Below are positions 44,469 to 54,316 of a stretch of 64,000 nt of DNA, one piece after another. The notes beneath the pieces were generated by a model. The model was not told the origin of the DNA and ran no database searches. It saw nothing but the letters and a program-made list of their open reading frames with translations. The DNA is from JAZKAR01 sp040389065 (GTDB lineage: Bacteria; Pseudomonadota; Gammaproteobacteria; Burkholderiales; Casimicrobiaceae), in contig JAZKAR010000016.1 in assembly GCA_040389065.1 (NCBI GenBank), positions 62,001-126,000 on the forward strand, written 5' to 3'. Within the stretch, counting starts at the first letter, position 1. Every line of letters begins with the position of its first letter. A program made the position numbers and the translations under genes.

Positions 44469-45392
44469 ATGAGCAGTAGAAAGATGTGTTTTGTGCCCCA
44501 GCGCCGAGTGTTAGCGGTTTTAAGGGGAAAAATACATACTCTCTACTATGATTACAGCGGCTCTTGGGATATTCCAATTGATTGGTTGCAGCAATGTGGA
44601 ATGTTTCCGTTTCAAAAAATCGCTTTAATGAATCCTCGCCCAATTTCTCAGGCTCGTGACCGAACACTGTATACCTATGTATTGCCTGCGCCTCGCGGTA
44701 GCGCTGTGATGAATGCGAATGGTGGAATTGCCCATTATTTTGAAGCAGGTGGCGAGGTTATTATTCAAAGTGTTGGAACCTTTATTGATGCTGCAAAATG
44801 TGCATTGCAGCAGCCTTTTTTTCTAGATACACGATCTAAAAAAGATATTCTCCCGCACCAAACCGTTTATGCTGACTGGATGGATTTTGTAGCAGGAAAA
44901 TTACATTTTGCGACGGTAAATGCAGTAATTGCTTCACCGCATGAAATAAGCGGAGACCAACGCCGCGCTGCTGCCGTTTTATCGTACATGAATGAAAGCT
45001 CGGGCAATAATGATCTTGCAATGATGATGTTAGGCCAGCCTATATGCATATTAAGTCAAGATTTAGCAGATTTAGTTGGTTTTGAATCATTTGAGGCGAT
45101 TTCTTTGTATCCGGCAAACGGAAATGTGCGCTTTAATATATCTGTGATGTGTTGGGTAATTCCTACCACAACGGTTACCGCGAATACATTTATTTTAGTG
45201 GGTGAAGGTTTGTCAGATATTGTTCACCCTGGCGATAAAATGATTGCCTGCCGCTATACCTCCTTAGCCTTAGAAAAGATTTATTGCCATAAAGCAGATG
45301 TTCATATTCTTAACGATGAAAATAAGACTATAAAGAAAGTAGAATATTGTATGTCTGATTATATTTCAGAGGATTTACAGTGGATTGTTTGA
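44469..45392 (+). CDS. Protein of unknown function
   Basis: This 307-residue protein shows no signal peptide, transmembrane helix or recognised motif. It has an AGGAG ribosome site about 11 bases before the ATG and good coding character. It lies between fabI and the ABC exporter on the same strand, with gaps of 94 and 44 bases. Segments such as VLPAPRGSAVMNANGGIAHY and GDKMIACRY do not point to a known fold. It may be a lineage-specific cytoplasmic protein. Confidence 0.6.
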   Translation: MSSRKMCFVPQRRVLAVLRGKIHTLYYDYSGSWDIPIDWLQQCGMFPFQKIALMNPRPISQARDRTLYTYVLPAPRGSAVMNANGGIAHYFEAGGEVIIQSVGTFIDAAKCALQQPFFLDTRSKKDILPHQTVYADWMDFVAGKLHFATVNAVIASPHEISGDQRRAAAVLSYMNESSGNNDLAMMMLGQPICILSQDLADLVGFESFEAISLYPANGNVRFNISVMCWVIPTTTVTANTFILVGEGLSDIVHPGDKMIACRYTSLALEKIYCHKADVHILNDENKTIKKVEYCMSDYISEDLQWIV

Positions 45393-45436
45393 TCTATTTT
45401 CATTTTTATTTCTATTAAATTTTTGAAGGTTAAACA

Positions 45437-47296
45437 ATGCGCAGGCAGGGTCATCATGGTGGGGCAAGTAGTGCACGGCAAAATCCTGAAGATGCATGGT
45501 CAGTTTTTTGGCGGTTATGGCCTTATTTATGGCCGCACCGACTGCGTATGGGGTTGGCATTAAGCTGTTTACTCATCGCAAAGTGCGCGAATTTAGGCGT
45601 TCCCTTATTATTGAAAGTACTGGTTGACCATTTTGCACTGAATGCTGTTTGGACGGTTCCTGCATCCTTGTTAATCGCGTATGGCTTATTACGATTAAGT
45701 ACTACATTATTTACCGAGTTTCGTGAATTAGTATTTATGAAGGTAACGCAGCGCGCATTGCGGCAATTATCTTTAAATGTATTTGAGCATTTACATGCCT
45801 TAAGTTTACGTTTTCATCTTGAGCGTCGAACAGGAGGGCTAGCGCGTGATATTGAGCGCGGCACGCGTTCAATGAGTTCATTAATTTCCTATACCTTGTT
45901 TTCAATTTTTCCTACCCTGGTTGAAGTCACGTTAGTGATGGGTACACTTGCCATTAAATATGAGATTTTAATGGCAGCAATAGCGCTAGCGACATTAATA
46001 TTGTATATCGCATTTACCTTTAAAATTACCGAGTATAGAACAGGCTTACGCCGCCAAATGAATGATTTGGATTCCAAAGCAAGCACTCATGCAATTGATA
46101 GCCTGTTAAATTTTGAAACAGTAAAATATTTTGGAAATGAAGCGTGGGAGCGAGACCGCTACGATAATAATCTAGCTCAGTGGGAAACCGCAGCATTACG
46201 TACTCAAAAATCATTGTCACTTCTCAATATTGGGCAAAGTACATTAATTGCTATAGGAATTACGTGTTTGATGTGGCGTGTATCTGAAGGCGTTGTCGCG
46301 AAGGTTTTAACGTTAGGGGATTTGGTGCTTGTTAACACATTAATGATTCAGTTATACATTCCCTTAAATTTTCTAGGTGTTATCTATCGCGAAATTCGCC
46401 AAGCAACTGCTGATCTAGAGCAATTATTTGTATTGCTTGATAGCAAATGTGAAGTACAAGATGCTCCTGATGCCTATGAGCTAGTATGTAAAGCACCACC
46501 CCTTGTGGAGTTTGAAAACATTAGGTTTGGCTATAATACCGACCGCTGTATTTTGCATGGGATTAGTTTTTCAATTCCTGCTGGGCATACCGTGGCGGTA
46601 GTTGGGGCAAGTGGTGCAGGAAAATCAACCTTAGCACGATTATTATTTCGGTTTTATGATGTGCAATCAGGCGCAATTAAAATTAATGGTGCTGATATTC
46701 GTAAGGTGACGCAACACAGTTTGCGACGTACGTTAGGGATAGTTCCACAAGATACTGTATTGTTTAATGATACGCTGGCCTATAACATTGCATATGGAAA
46801 ACCAGGTGCTTCTCAAGAGGCAATAGAGGCGTCTTTAAATGCTGCGCATTTAAGCGATTTCATATTGAGGCTGCCTCAAGGTTTAGAAACCTCTGTCGGC
46901 GAGCGAGGGTTAAAACTTTCAGGGGGCGAAAAGCAACGCGTAGCGATTGCCCGTACTCTACTTAAGAGCCCACCAATTTTAGTGTTAGATGAAGCTACTT
47001 CGGCATTAGATTCTCATGCAGAGCGCGCCATTCAAACAGCTTTAGATGAAATTACAGCACGTAGAACAACCCTGATTATTGCGCATCGGCTTTCTACCAT
47101 TATTCATGCCGATGAAATTATTGTGTTAGATCAGGGAAATATTGTAGAGCGCGGTACCCATATGCAATTATTGTTGCAAAATGGGCGTTACGCACAGCTA
47201 TGGAATGTGCAACATAAGCCACGCGCTATCGTTACGGAATCTCAGGAAGAAAGTATCAATCATGTCGACATCTCCTCTCAAGTTACCGCCTCTTAA
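45437..47296 (+). CDS. ABC exporter of the Atm1/heavy-metal-tolerance type
   Basis: This 619-residue half-transporter has an N-terminal six-helix membrane domain (about 25-330) and a nucleotide-binding domain. Walker A is GASGAGKST near 390, the signature LSGGEKQR near 492, and Walker B ILVLDEATSALD near 514. The membrane-domain sequence (LHALSLRFHLERRTGGLARDIERG) is the Atm1/HMT1 group pattern. Those proteins export glutathione-linked sulfur or metal compounds. It works as a homodimer. The stop overlaps the aldehyde dehydrogenase gene by 35 bases. Confidence 0.88.
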   Translation: MRRQGHHGGASSARQNPEDAWSVFWRLWPYLWPHRLRMGLALSCLLIAKCANLGVPLLLKVLVDHFALNAVWTVPASLLIAYGLLRLSTTLFTEFRELVFMKVTQRALRQLSLNVFEHLHALSLRFHLERRTGGLARDIERGTRSMSSLISYTLFSIFPTLVEVTLVMGTLAIKYEILMAAIALATLILYIAFTFKITEYRTGLRRQMNDLDSKASTHAIDSLLNFETVKYFGNEAWERDRYDNNLAQWETAALRTQKSLSLLNIGQSTLIAIGITCLMWRVSEGVVAKVLTLGDLVLVNTLMIQLYIPLNFLGVIYREIRQATADLEQLFVLLDSKCEVQDAPDAYELVCKAPPLVEFENIRFGYNTDRCILHGISFSIPAGHTVAVVGASGAGKSTLARLLFRFYDVQSGAIKINGADIRKVTQHSLRRTLGIVPQDTVLFNDTLAYNIAYGKPGASQEAIEASLNAAHLSDFILRLPQGLETSVGERGLKLSGGEKQRVAIARTLLKSPPILVLDEATSALDSHAERAIQTALDEITARRTTLIIAHRLSTIIHADEIIVLDQGNIVERGTHMQLLLQNGRYAQLWNVQHKPRAIVTESQEESINHVDISSQVTAS

Positions 47297-48710
47297 ACAA
47301 TGGATCAACGGTGTATGGTTAGGCTCTGAGGGCATAAGTCGCCCTGTTCATAATCCTGGCAACCAAGTATTCATTGCTGAAGTTCCGCAATGCACTCATG
47401 ATCAGATTGAGGCTGCTATTGACGCTGCACATCAAGCCTTTCCTTTATGGTCTACGACACCTCCTTCGCAACGTGCTTATATTCTTAAACAATGGCATGC
47501 CAAAATATTACAGAATTTAGATGATTTAATCGTGCTGCTTAGCACTGAGCAAGGTAAGCCTTATGCAGAAGCCAAAGCCGAGTTAATGTCAGCTGCTGCT
47601 GCGGTTGAGTGGAGTGCTGAAGAAGCCCGGCGTATACAGGGTAGTATAGTGGCCCATACCCAATCAGATAAGCGCTTAATGGTATTGCGTCAACCGATTG
47701 GTGTTGCAGGCGCAATTACACCATGGAACTTTCCTGCAGGCATGGTAACGCGCAAGGTAGCACCGGCGCTAGCGGCAGGCTGCACGGTGATTCTTAAGCC
47801 TGCTAGCCAAACCCCCTTAACTGCATTGGCATTGGGTAAATTGCTAGAGGAGGCAGGGTTACCAAAAGGAGTCATGAATATTTTAATCGGATCAGCTGAG
47901 AAAATAGGCCATGCGTTTGCAACCGATTCTCGCATTCAAAAAATCAGTTTTACAGGCTCCACAGCGGTAGGCCAACGATTAAATGAATTGGCAGCTCCGC
48001 ATCTTAAGCGTTTGTCGTTAGAGCTAGGAGGCAATGCACCTTTTATTATGTTTGAAGATGCTGATATAGATGCTGCTATAGAGGGTGTCATGGCCTCTAA
48101 ATTTCGGAATGCTGGGCAAACGTGTATTTGTGCGAATCGTCTTTATGTGCATAAAAGCCACTATGCTACAGTTGTAGAGCGTATTGTTGAGCGCGTTAAA
48201 GCATTACGAATCGGTATTGGCAGCGCGCCTGAAACACAAATAGGGCCGCTTATTGATACGACAGCTGTTACTCGAGCATTAGAATGGGTGAATGAAGCGG
48301 TTAGTGAGGGTGCAAAGCTGCATGTCGGTGGCAAGCGCCATGCATTAGGTGAAAATTTTATGGAACCTACAGTATTAACTGATGTGACCCATAATATGCG
48401 CGTTGTAAAAGAAGAGCTATTTGCTCCTGTATTACCGATACTATCGTTTGAAAATGATGATGAGGTGATTCAGTATGCTAATGCTACACCCTATGGTTTG
48501 GCTGCTTATTTTTATAGTAAAAACTTTACCAAAATTATGCGTATAGCTGAAAGACTTCAATCAGGAATGATTGGTATTAATGCACCTTACCCTGCGAATG
48601 AGTCTGTGCCTTTTGGTGGGGTAAAGCATTCTGGTTTAGGGCGTGAAGGTGGCCATTACGGCTTGGAAGAGTATACCGAGTTGAAAACACTTTGTTTAGG
48701 TGATGTTTAA
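47262..48710 (+). CDS. gabD: NAD(P)-dependent succinate-semialdehyde dehydrogenase-type (GabD)
   Basis: The frame is open from 47181, but the ATG at 47262 is preferred. It has AGGAAG upstream, and the protein then begins as in GabD (LKQWINGVWLGSE). The product has 482 residues. It has the catalytic Glu in LELGGNAPF, the Cys in NAGQTCICANR and the C-terminal SGLGREGGHYGLEEY, all ALDH signatures. Such enzymes oxidise succinate semialdehyde and related aldehydes. Overlap with the Atm1-type gene suggests co-transcription without a clear shared role. Confidence 0.88.
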   Translation: MSTSPLKLPPLKQWINGVWLGSEGISRPVHNPGNQVFIAEVPQCTHDQIEAAIDAAHQAFPLWSTTPPSQRAYILKQWHAKILQNLDDLIVLLSTEQGKPYAEAKAELMSAAAAVEWSAEEARRIQGSIVAHTQSDKRLMVLRQPIGVAGAITPWNFPAGMVTRKVAPALAAGCTVILKPASQTPLTALALGKLLEEAGLPKGVMNILIGSAEKIGHAFATDSRIQKISFTGSTAVGQRLNELAAPHLKRLSLELGGNAPFIMFEDADIDAAIEGVMASKFRNAGQTCICANRLYVHKSHYATVVERIVERVKALRIGIGSAPETQIGPLIDTTAVTRALEWVNEAVSEGAKLHVGGKRHALGENFMEPTVLTDVTHNMRVVKEELFAPVLPILSFENDDEVIQYANATPYGLAAYFYSKNFTKIMRIAERLQSGMIGINAPYPANESVPFGGVKHSGLGREGGHYGLEEYTELKTLCLGDV

Positions 48711-48780
48711 AAGGTATAAAAAACTCTGCCAACTCATCAAATATGAATAACCAGAATAGCTTGAAGATGGAAAATCAATT

Positions 48781-50328
48781 TTGATCATAAAAAAATATAA
48801 TAATAGTATATTTTATTTTCTTATATTTTTAATGGCTGGAGCTAGTATCTATATACGCAGTAAAAATGCGGCAGCAGGTACAGATATTAGCTGGCTTTTA
48901 GTTGTAGTAAAAAAATGGTTAGCAGGTGGTCGTTATATTAAAGATTTTTATGAGGTTAATCCACCTGCTTCATTCCTTATCTATATTCCAGCTTATTTTC
49001 TATCTAAAATAATAAACTTAGACAGTTTGTTATGTGTCAATATTTTATATTGTATATTTGGAATTTTTTGTTTGCATTTGGCAGTAAAAATTTCCATAAA
49101 ATATGATGTTTTTAGAAATTCTATAGAAGAAAAAAGTATGTTTTTTATGCTTTTTTTAGGGTTTATTATTTTTCCTGATGATCAAACAATAGCGCAACGT
49201 GATGTTATTCTCACATTAGCATCATTGCCATATTTATTAAAGCGACTTAATTGTAGCTCAGAAGAAAAAAGAATAGATAGCTACTTTATAATATCACTTT
49301 TAGCATTATGGATTAAGCCTCAATGCGCAATAGCATATGTTATTGTATGGATATTTGCTTATTTTTTATATGAAATTAAAATAAAGTGGTATGAGCCTGT
49401 TTTGATAATAGTCTCATTATCGCTATATGCTTTTATTATTCATGGTTTTTTTTTTGAGTGGTGGCATATAGCAGCGGTAGCAATAAAGACGTATGATGCC
49501 TATGGCGCTTCTTTTTACTTATTGATGCCAAAATTTTTAATAGGTATGATTTTGACAAGTGCTTTTTATTTATTAGGGGGAAATAAAAAAAATATTCATT
49601 ATCTGATTGTAGGAGGAGCTTTTTTTCTATTGGCATTAGCTCAAAAAAAATATTTTTTATATTATTATTATTCTGGTGAAGTATTAATTTTCATAAATAT
49701 ATTATTTTTGTTGAAGAATAGGTTATTGTTTTTTTGTGAGAAATTTGGGCGGTATTCTACAAGTATAAACATGGTATTAGTTGGAACAATAAGTTTGTTT
49801 TATTTATCTTATTGTACTATGCAAGAAAATAAAGATTATACATATAAAAATAAAGAGTTAGATACAATAGTTAAAGATCACATTCATAATAATGAAAAAG
49901 TGTTTATTTTTTCATTATATATTGACGCATCTTATCCATTTTTAAAAAATTATAATGGTACCGCTTATCCAGCGCTATGGCCTCTTAAAATATTTTTGGA
50001 AAAAAATTATTTTGAACATAAAAATATTTTATATGAAATAAAAGAATGGTTATCTGAATATTTTTTAAAGGATAAACCAAAGCTAGTCATTATTCCTTAT
50101 GCTTATATTAGTAAAAATTACGCATTAAGTCTTTTAGATAATAAACAAAAAAAATTTGAATGTGACAAATACGTTCATTCAGAATGTGAGCCTTTTAAGA
50201 GGCTTGAAAAAGTTATGGAAGTTATTGGTATAAATAAATTGCTTGAAAAAAATTATCATTTAATTAAATTTATCAGGTTAGATGATTCACCTACTAAAGT
50301 AGCTGTGTATCTTATTAATGATGTTTAA
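48781..50328 (+). CDS. Polytopic membrane protein, GT-C-like
   Basis: This 515-residue protein starts with a likely TTG codon at 48781, since the first ATG would cut into the first helix. It has about ten hydrophobic segments and a roughly 160-residue soluble C-terminus. GTDISW (D35) followed by FYEVNPPASF (E58, NPP at 60-62) is the luminal-loop pattern of GT39/ArnT-like proteins. The DNA is much more AT-rich than its neighbours, which suggests a different origin. It lies alone between the aldehyde dehydrogenase and a convergent porin. The exact substrate is unknown. Confidence 0.62.
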   Translation: MIIKKYNNSIFYFLIFLMAGASIYIRSKNAAAGTDISWLLVVVKKWLAGGRYIKDFYEVNPPASFLIYIPAYFLSKIINLDSLLCVNILYCIFGIFCLHLAVKISIKYDVFRNSIEEKSMFFMLFLGFIIFPDDQTIAQRDVILTLASLPYLLKRLNCSSEEKRIDSYFIISLLALWIKPQCAIAYVIVWIFAYFLYEIKIKWYEPVLIIVSLSLYAFIIHGFFFEWWHIAAVAIKTYDAYGASFYLLMPKFLIGMILTSAFYLLGGNKKNIHYLIVGGAFFLLALAQKKYFLYYYYSGEVLIFINILFLLKNRLLFFCEKFGRYSTSINMVLVGTISLFYLSYCTMQENKDYTYKNKELDTIVKDHIHNNEKVFIFSLYIDASYPFLKNYNGTAYPALWPLKIFLEKNYFEHKNILYEIKEWLSEYFLKDKPKLVIIPYAYISKNYALSLLDNKQKKFECDKYVHSECEPFKRLEKVMEVIGINKLLEKNYHLIKFIRLDDSPTKVAVYLINDV

Positions 50329-50354
50329 AGTAGGTGTTTAAGGATTACTTTAAA
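50324..50354. terminator. Possible bidirectional terminator between convergent genes
   Basis: TTTAAAGTA (50324-50332) is exactly complementary to TACTTTAAA (50346-50354) around a 13-base loop. It covers the stop codons of both converging genes. The stem is GC-poor, so it may be weak. Confidence 0.35.
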
Positions 50355-51378
50355 AGTTATGTCTAATGCCAAAAGTTAGACTCTGATTAGATTGACCTCT
50401 TTGTGTGTTATCAAGAAATTGATAAGAAGCTTCTCGTTGATTACGAAGCTGAGAAAAATACATATAAAGTTGGGTACGTTTGGAAAATGTGTAGCTAAAT
50501 CCGAAAGTTATTTGATGCGCTCGTGTATTAGGTTGCGATTGCCCTTGATAGTGTACATTGCCAGCTAAACCTGCTGAGGCAATAAATGCAAACGCATTGT
50601 AGTTATATTGAGTAGATAAAAATAACTTATCAATTTGCCGAGCTGTTGAACGGTAATCACCGCGCTCATAAGCAGCGCTAATATCTAAAAAATAAGGAAT
50701 TGTATATTTAGTGGCAATAATAAAAAGGGTATTGTGTTGTAATGCAGTGCTATCTTGATAGGTACGAAAGCCAAATCCTGCTGTGAATGTTGTGTTTTGA
50801 TACATAATATTTCCATCAATAATCTTTTGCACAGAAGTGCCAGCAATCATAGGATGGGCATCAGAAAATAATAAAGCAGCATTAAAATTAAGTAAGGAAG
50901 GAGATTTATAAATGAAAGAGTTAGAGATACGTGAGCCAATATCACCTAAGGCGCTCATGCTCTGATTTGGAGTCTGTAAATACGAGGCATTACCTGTATC
51001 ATGAAACTTTGTTACGGTTGCATCAAAAAGGGTATAACTTGGTAATTCATTCGTTCCTATTCGCCAGTGCCCGTCATTATTGTTTATTCCAATAAACGTT
51101 TCACGGTTCGCTAGTTTTCCTGAGCTTGTTCCTGTTGAATCAAATCCATTCTCAATCTGAAACTCAATGATGTGATCAAACCCAATCGTCTCTTGGCCCT
51201 TAAGTCCAAAACGTGATGAGGCATTTCTTTGTTTAATATCAGTGCGCTGAGATTCAATATTATTAAATTCTAAAGCAGTATTAACTCTTCCATAAAGCGT
51301 AATATTGGCTTGGCATAGAGAGCTGAGCAGTAGGGTAATGAAGCCTATAATATTCAAAAGTAGATTGATTGTTTTCAC
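50350..51378 (-). CDS. General porin (Gram-negative trimeric porin family)
   Basis: This 342-residue protein has a signal peptide ending near residue 24 (SLCQA). It then has the betaproteobacterial porin start NITLYGRVNTALEF, the conserved SSRFGLKGQETIGF near residues 54-67, and QIENGF with the family's loop-3 region. It ends in LTFGIRHNF with a terminal Phe for outer-membrane insertion. It should form a 16-strand trimeric channel for small solutes. The gene is single and converges with the preceding membrane-protein gene. Repeat copy C lies upstream of its start. Confidence 0.88.
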   Translation of the reverse strand: MKTINLLLNIIGFITLLLSSLCQANITLYGRVNTALEFNNIESQRTDIKQRNASSRFGLKGQETIGFDHIIEFQIENGFDSTGTSSGKLANRETFIGINNNDGHWRIGTNELPSYTLFDATVTKFHDTGNASYLQTPNQSMSALGDIGSRISNSFIYKSPSLLNFNAALLFSDAHPMIAGTSVQKIIDGNIMYQNTTFTAGFGFRTYQDSTALQHNTLFIIATKYTIPYFLDISAAYERGDYRSTARQIDKLFLSTQYNYNAFAFIASAGLAGNVHYQGQSQPNTRAHQITFGFSYTFSKRTQLYMYFSQLRNQREASYQFLDNTQRGQSNQSLTFGIRHNF

Positions 51379-51486
51379 AGTATAACTTTATGATTTTTTT
51401 GTAGTTTACAGGTTTTTTTGAGTCATGAATTGCACTATGAATGAAATTTTCTGGCAATGCAACAATGGCCTGTAGTATTAAATCAT

Positions 51487-51592
51487 TAGAAGTTACGTAG
51501 CTGCACTCGTTTAGCATATTGGGAACTTGCCATACTTTATGTACTGTCTGCGTTGCACGACCTTGATGAAGGTAAACTGCATTGCTTCTAAT
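51487..51592 (+). repeat. Palindromic intergenic repeat, copy C
   Basis: A 106-base, more diverged copy. Left end TTAGAAGTTACGTAGCTG pairs with right end CTGCATTGCTTCTAA. It shares the core GGAACTTGCCATACTTTATG and GTACTGTCTGCGTTGC with copies A and B. It lies between the porin start and the DMT-permease stop. Confidence 0.72.
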
Positions 51593-51640
51593 CATATAAA
51601 AATCTAAAAATTGAAGGCAAGTGATTGAAAATATTATCTA

Positions 51641-52513
51641 TTAATGCCCGCTAAATGCTAAACAAAGAACGCCTGCTACAATGCAACCAGCACCCAGAAA
51701 ACGCCGTGTAGCATCTCCTTCTTTTAGCCAAAAATAGCCTAATAAAGCTGCCATCATCATTGACATTTCACGTGCAGGAGCCGCCAAACTTACCGGCGTA
51801 AATTGAATGGCATATAGTACAAGCGTGTAGCCAAGAGTTCCTAAAAGACCTATTGCCGCACTATGTTTCCAGCTATCACGAAAAACCTTTTTAAGCTGAA
51901 TGCGTTTATTCCAGGCGGTAGGCAGCAGTATAAGAGTGCGTACAACATTGCTAATATAATCGAGTAATAAAGGGTGTACGCCCGTTTGTTTAATAGCAAA
52001 GGCGTCAGTTAATGTATACATGGCAATGCATATGCCAATCATTAGCCCATATTTAATGCCTTTTAATAGTGAAAGATCACGTTTGTATATAATTTGATCG
52101 ATCTTTGAAATAACCCCAATACCTCCTACAATAATAAATAATCCGGTAATAGAAAGAGCGGTTGCAGGTTCTTTAAATAACAAATAAGCGCCCGTTGCTG
52201 ATATTAAGGGGGCTGTGCCTCTGGCAACAGGATAAACAACACTAAGATCTGCTTTTTGATAGCCTTTTTGTAGTAACAGTGTATAAGCTAAATGAATAAA
52301 ACTACTTAGAAGAATGACACTCCATGAGGCTAAAGTTTGAGGAAGATGCCCTTGATACACTAGCCAAACAGCAACAGGTAAATAGATAATGGTTGCTAAA
52401 AAGGTATACGACACTACGAATAAAGAGCCTCCGCCTGATTTTTTGGCAATCAGATTCCAAATAGCATGAATGAGGGCGGCAGTAAAAATGAGAGCAAATG
52501 CTGTAAAAGACAT
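51641..52513 (-). CDS. DMT-superfamily (EamA) permease
   Basis: This 290-residue integral membrane protein has ten hydrophobic segments in two EamA repeats. The typical first-half motif HAIWNLIAKKSGGG near residues 16-29 and VARGTAPLISATGAYLLFKEP near 96-116 are present, and the second repeat ends with FWLKEGDATRRFLGAGCIV. Such proteins export small metabolites or amino acids. No neighbour suggests a substrate. It lies between repeat copies C and D. Confidence 0.85.
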   Translation of the reverse strand: MSFTAFALIFTAALIHAIWNLIAKKSGGGSLFVVSYTFLATIIYLPVAVWLVYQGHLPQTLASWSVILLSSFIHLAYTLLLQKGYQKADLSVVYPVARGTAPLISATGAYLLFKEPATALSITGLFIIVGGIGVISKIDQIIYKRDLSLLKGIKYGLMIGICIAMYTLTDAFAIKQTGVHPLLLDYISNVVRTLILLPTAWNKRIQLKKVFRDSWKHSAAIGLLGTLGYTLVLYAIQFTPVSLAAPAREMSMMMAALLGYFWLKEGDATRRFLGAGCIVAGVLCLAFSGH

Positions 52514-52870
52514 AAAAGAAAAATTTCTATTCTTGAAAAGAAGGAGAATTCTGAGCTTGGTAGAGCGTGTACCATTGATAAAAAAAATGCAACGCGCTTT
52601 CTACTATGCTTGGCAAGGCTATAACATGGGCGTATTAAGTTATACAAATGCTATAACCGGCTGTTAGTTGAGTGTAGTAACATTAACTTCTAAAGCTATT
52701 TACATTCAAATTAAAGCTTTAATAGATAGCTATTTTAAATGTTTTAGAAGTTACGCGGTTAAGTTCTCTTGGCGTGTTGGCAACTTGTCGTACTCTTTGT
52801 GTTGTCTGGCATGCTTTGATATAACGTGAACTGCGCAACTTTTATGTCAAGTGAATGATAATAAAATACG
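52514..52870 (+). other. Intergenic region between DMT permease and BioH gene
   Basis: These 357 bases separate divergent genes. Repeat copy D occupies 52742-52844 and ends 26 bases before the BioH ATG. Small open frames here overlap on both strands and look accidental. The rest probably holds the promoters. Confidence 0.4.
52742..52844 (+). repeat. Palindromic intergenic repeat, copy D
   Basis: A 103-base copy. Left end TTTTAGAAGTTACGCGGTTA pairs imperfectly with GAACTGCGCAACTTTTA on the right. It keeps GGCAACTTGTCGTACT and GCATGCTTTGATATA. It lies immediately upstream of the BioH-like gene, so it may be transcribed in its leader. Confidence 0.72.
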
Positions 52871-53581
52871 ATGAGCCAAGTATTGTGGTTGCCAGGGTGG
52901 TGTATGTTACCAGCGGTATTTCCTAAAAAGACAATATCTGATTTATTTTCACTTCCCGTACATGTAGCTGCGCCCTGGCCCGGCTATATAACGCAGGAAG
53001 AGGCTTTATCTGTCATGTGGACAACAGAGCATCTTGTACATTGGTTAGATAAAGAGGTTGATCGTATTTCAGGTGGAAAACCTATTGTTTTAGTAGGATG
53101 GTCAATGGGTGGTTTGTTGGCTTTATGCTACGCGCTACGTTTCCCCCATAAAGTAGCACATTTAAGTTTATGGGCAGCTAGTGCGTGTTTTATGGAAAAT
53201 AATTGTCATCCTGGTCAAACTGTTGTGGAGGTGAATAGTTTATATAAAAGTATTCAAGAGCGTGACCCAAAAGTTATCTACCGTTTTTTGAAAAGCTTGG
53301 TGCCTTTGGCACCACCGAATCGAGATGCATGGCGCTCATGGTCTGCGTTTGTAGATGAAAACATACCAGTACCAAATTGGGAGGCCTTAGAAGCTTCTTT
53401 AACCTGGTTAATTCAAACTGATATTCGTGATCAATTATTAAATATTGATCTACCAATTGATATACATCATGGTGTTTCAGATGCGATCATTCCTATACTA
53501 GCAGGAGAGTATTTAGCAAAACACCTATCTAATTCCCAATGGTATTCGTATGAAAAAAAAGGGCATGCGTGGTGGGTATAA
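52871..53581 (+). CDS. bioH: Alpha/beta hydrolase, pimeloyl-ACP methyl ester esterase-like (BioH)
   Basis: This 236-residue protein has the nucleophile elbow GWSMGG with Ser78, the acid Asp204 in HGVSDAIIP and the catalytic His232 in KGHAWWV, a complete triad. The VLWLPGWCM start with the oxyanion region matches BioH, which releases pimeloyl-ACP from its methyl ester in biotin synthesis. It is somewhat shorter than E. coli BioH (256 residues), and no other biotin gene is near. A different carboxylesterase is possible. Confidence 0.72.
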   Translation: MSQVLWLPGWCMLPAVFPKKTISDLFSLPVHVAAPWPGYITQEEALSVMWTTEHLVHWLDKEVDRISGGKPIVLVGWSMGGLLALCYALRFPHKVAHLSLWAASACFMENNCHPGQTVVEVNSLYKSIQERDPKVIYRFLKSLVPLAPPNRDAWRSWSAFVDENIPVPNWEALEASLTWLIQTDIRDQLLNIDLPIDIHHGVSDAIIPILAGEYLAKHLSNSQWYSYEKKGHAWWV

Positions 53582-53698
53582 AGGAATGGGGAAGATTAAG
53601 TAAGTTAAGTGAGCTATTTAGGCAGCTATTAAGATGAATATGTTAAGGCTGCCAATCAATAGTATTGATATTTGCTTAAAACTTGAAGGAATGTATGC

Positions 53699-54268
53699 AT
53701 GTCAACAAATCCAACGCGTTATACAGTACCTGCAATTGTATTGCACTGGTTGATTAGTATTATGATTTTAGGAACTTTTGCAGTAGGGCTATATATGGCT
53801 GATTTGCGCTTATCGCCTGTAAAGCTCAAACTTTTTTCTTGGCATAAATGGTCAGGTATTACGGTATTAGGATTAGCTATGCTACGTTTAACATGGCGAC
53901 TATTTAATCAGCCGCCATCACTACCTGATGCAATGCAGAAATGGCAGAGGAATATAGCAACAGGATTGCATCATCTACTTTATTTACTGATGTTTTTAAT
54001 TCCGTTAAGTGGGTGGCTGATGAGTTCAGCAAAAGGCTTTCAAGTTGTCTATTTTGGATTGTGGCCTTTACCAGATTTAATTAGTAAAAATGAGATATGG
54101 GCTGATTATTTGAAGGAAATACACGAATTTTTAAATTATGGGATGATCGTTTTGGTTATTGGTCACGCAGCGGCTGCACTTAAACACCATTTTATAGATA
54201 AAGATGATGTGTTAATTCGTATGCTTCCATTTTTAAAATCTAAAACCTCATCGAAAGATCAGAAATAA
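53699..54268 (+). CDS. Cytochrome b561-type membrane protein
   Basis: This 189-residue protein has four transmembrane helices and the histidines expected for two b hemes, in IVLHWLIS (H16), LFSWHKWSG, GLHHLLYLL and VIGHAAAALKHHF. This is the prokaryotic cytochrome b561 (CybB/YodB) pattern. It moves electrons in the inner membrane. It is followed by a YceI gene after 48 bases. This pairing is common in proteobacteria and suggests joint action, perhaps on ubiquinone-related lipids. Confidence 0.88.
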   Translation: MSTNPTRYTVPAIVLHWLISIMILGTFAVGLYMADLRLSPVKLKLFSWHKWSGITVLGLAMLRLTWRLFNQPPSLPDAMQKWQRNIATGLHHLLYLLMFLIPLSGWLMSSAKGFQVVYFGLWPLPDLISKNEIWADYLKEIHEFLNYGMIVLVIGHAAAALKHHFIDKDDVLIRMLPFLKSKTSSKDQK

Positions 54269-54316
54269 ATCGGTAAGACGAATAAATAAGACTACTATAA
54301 AAAAGGAATAAAAAAT

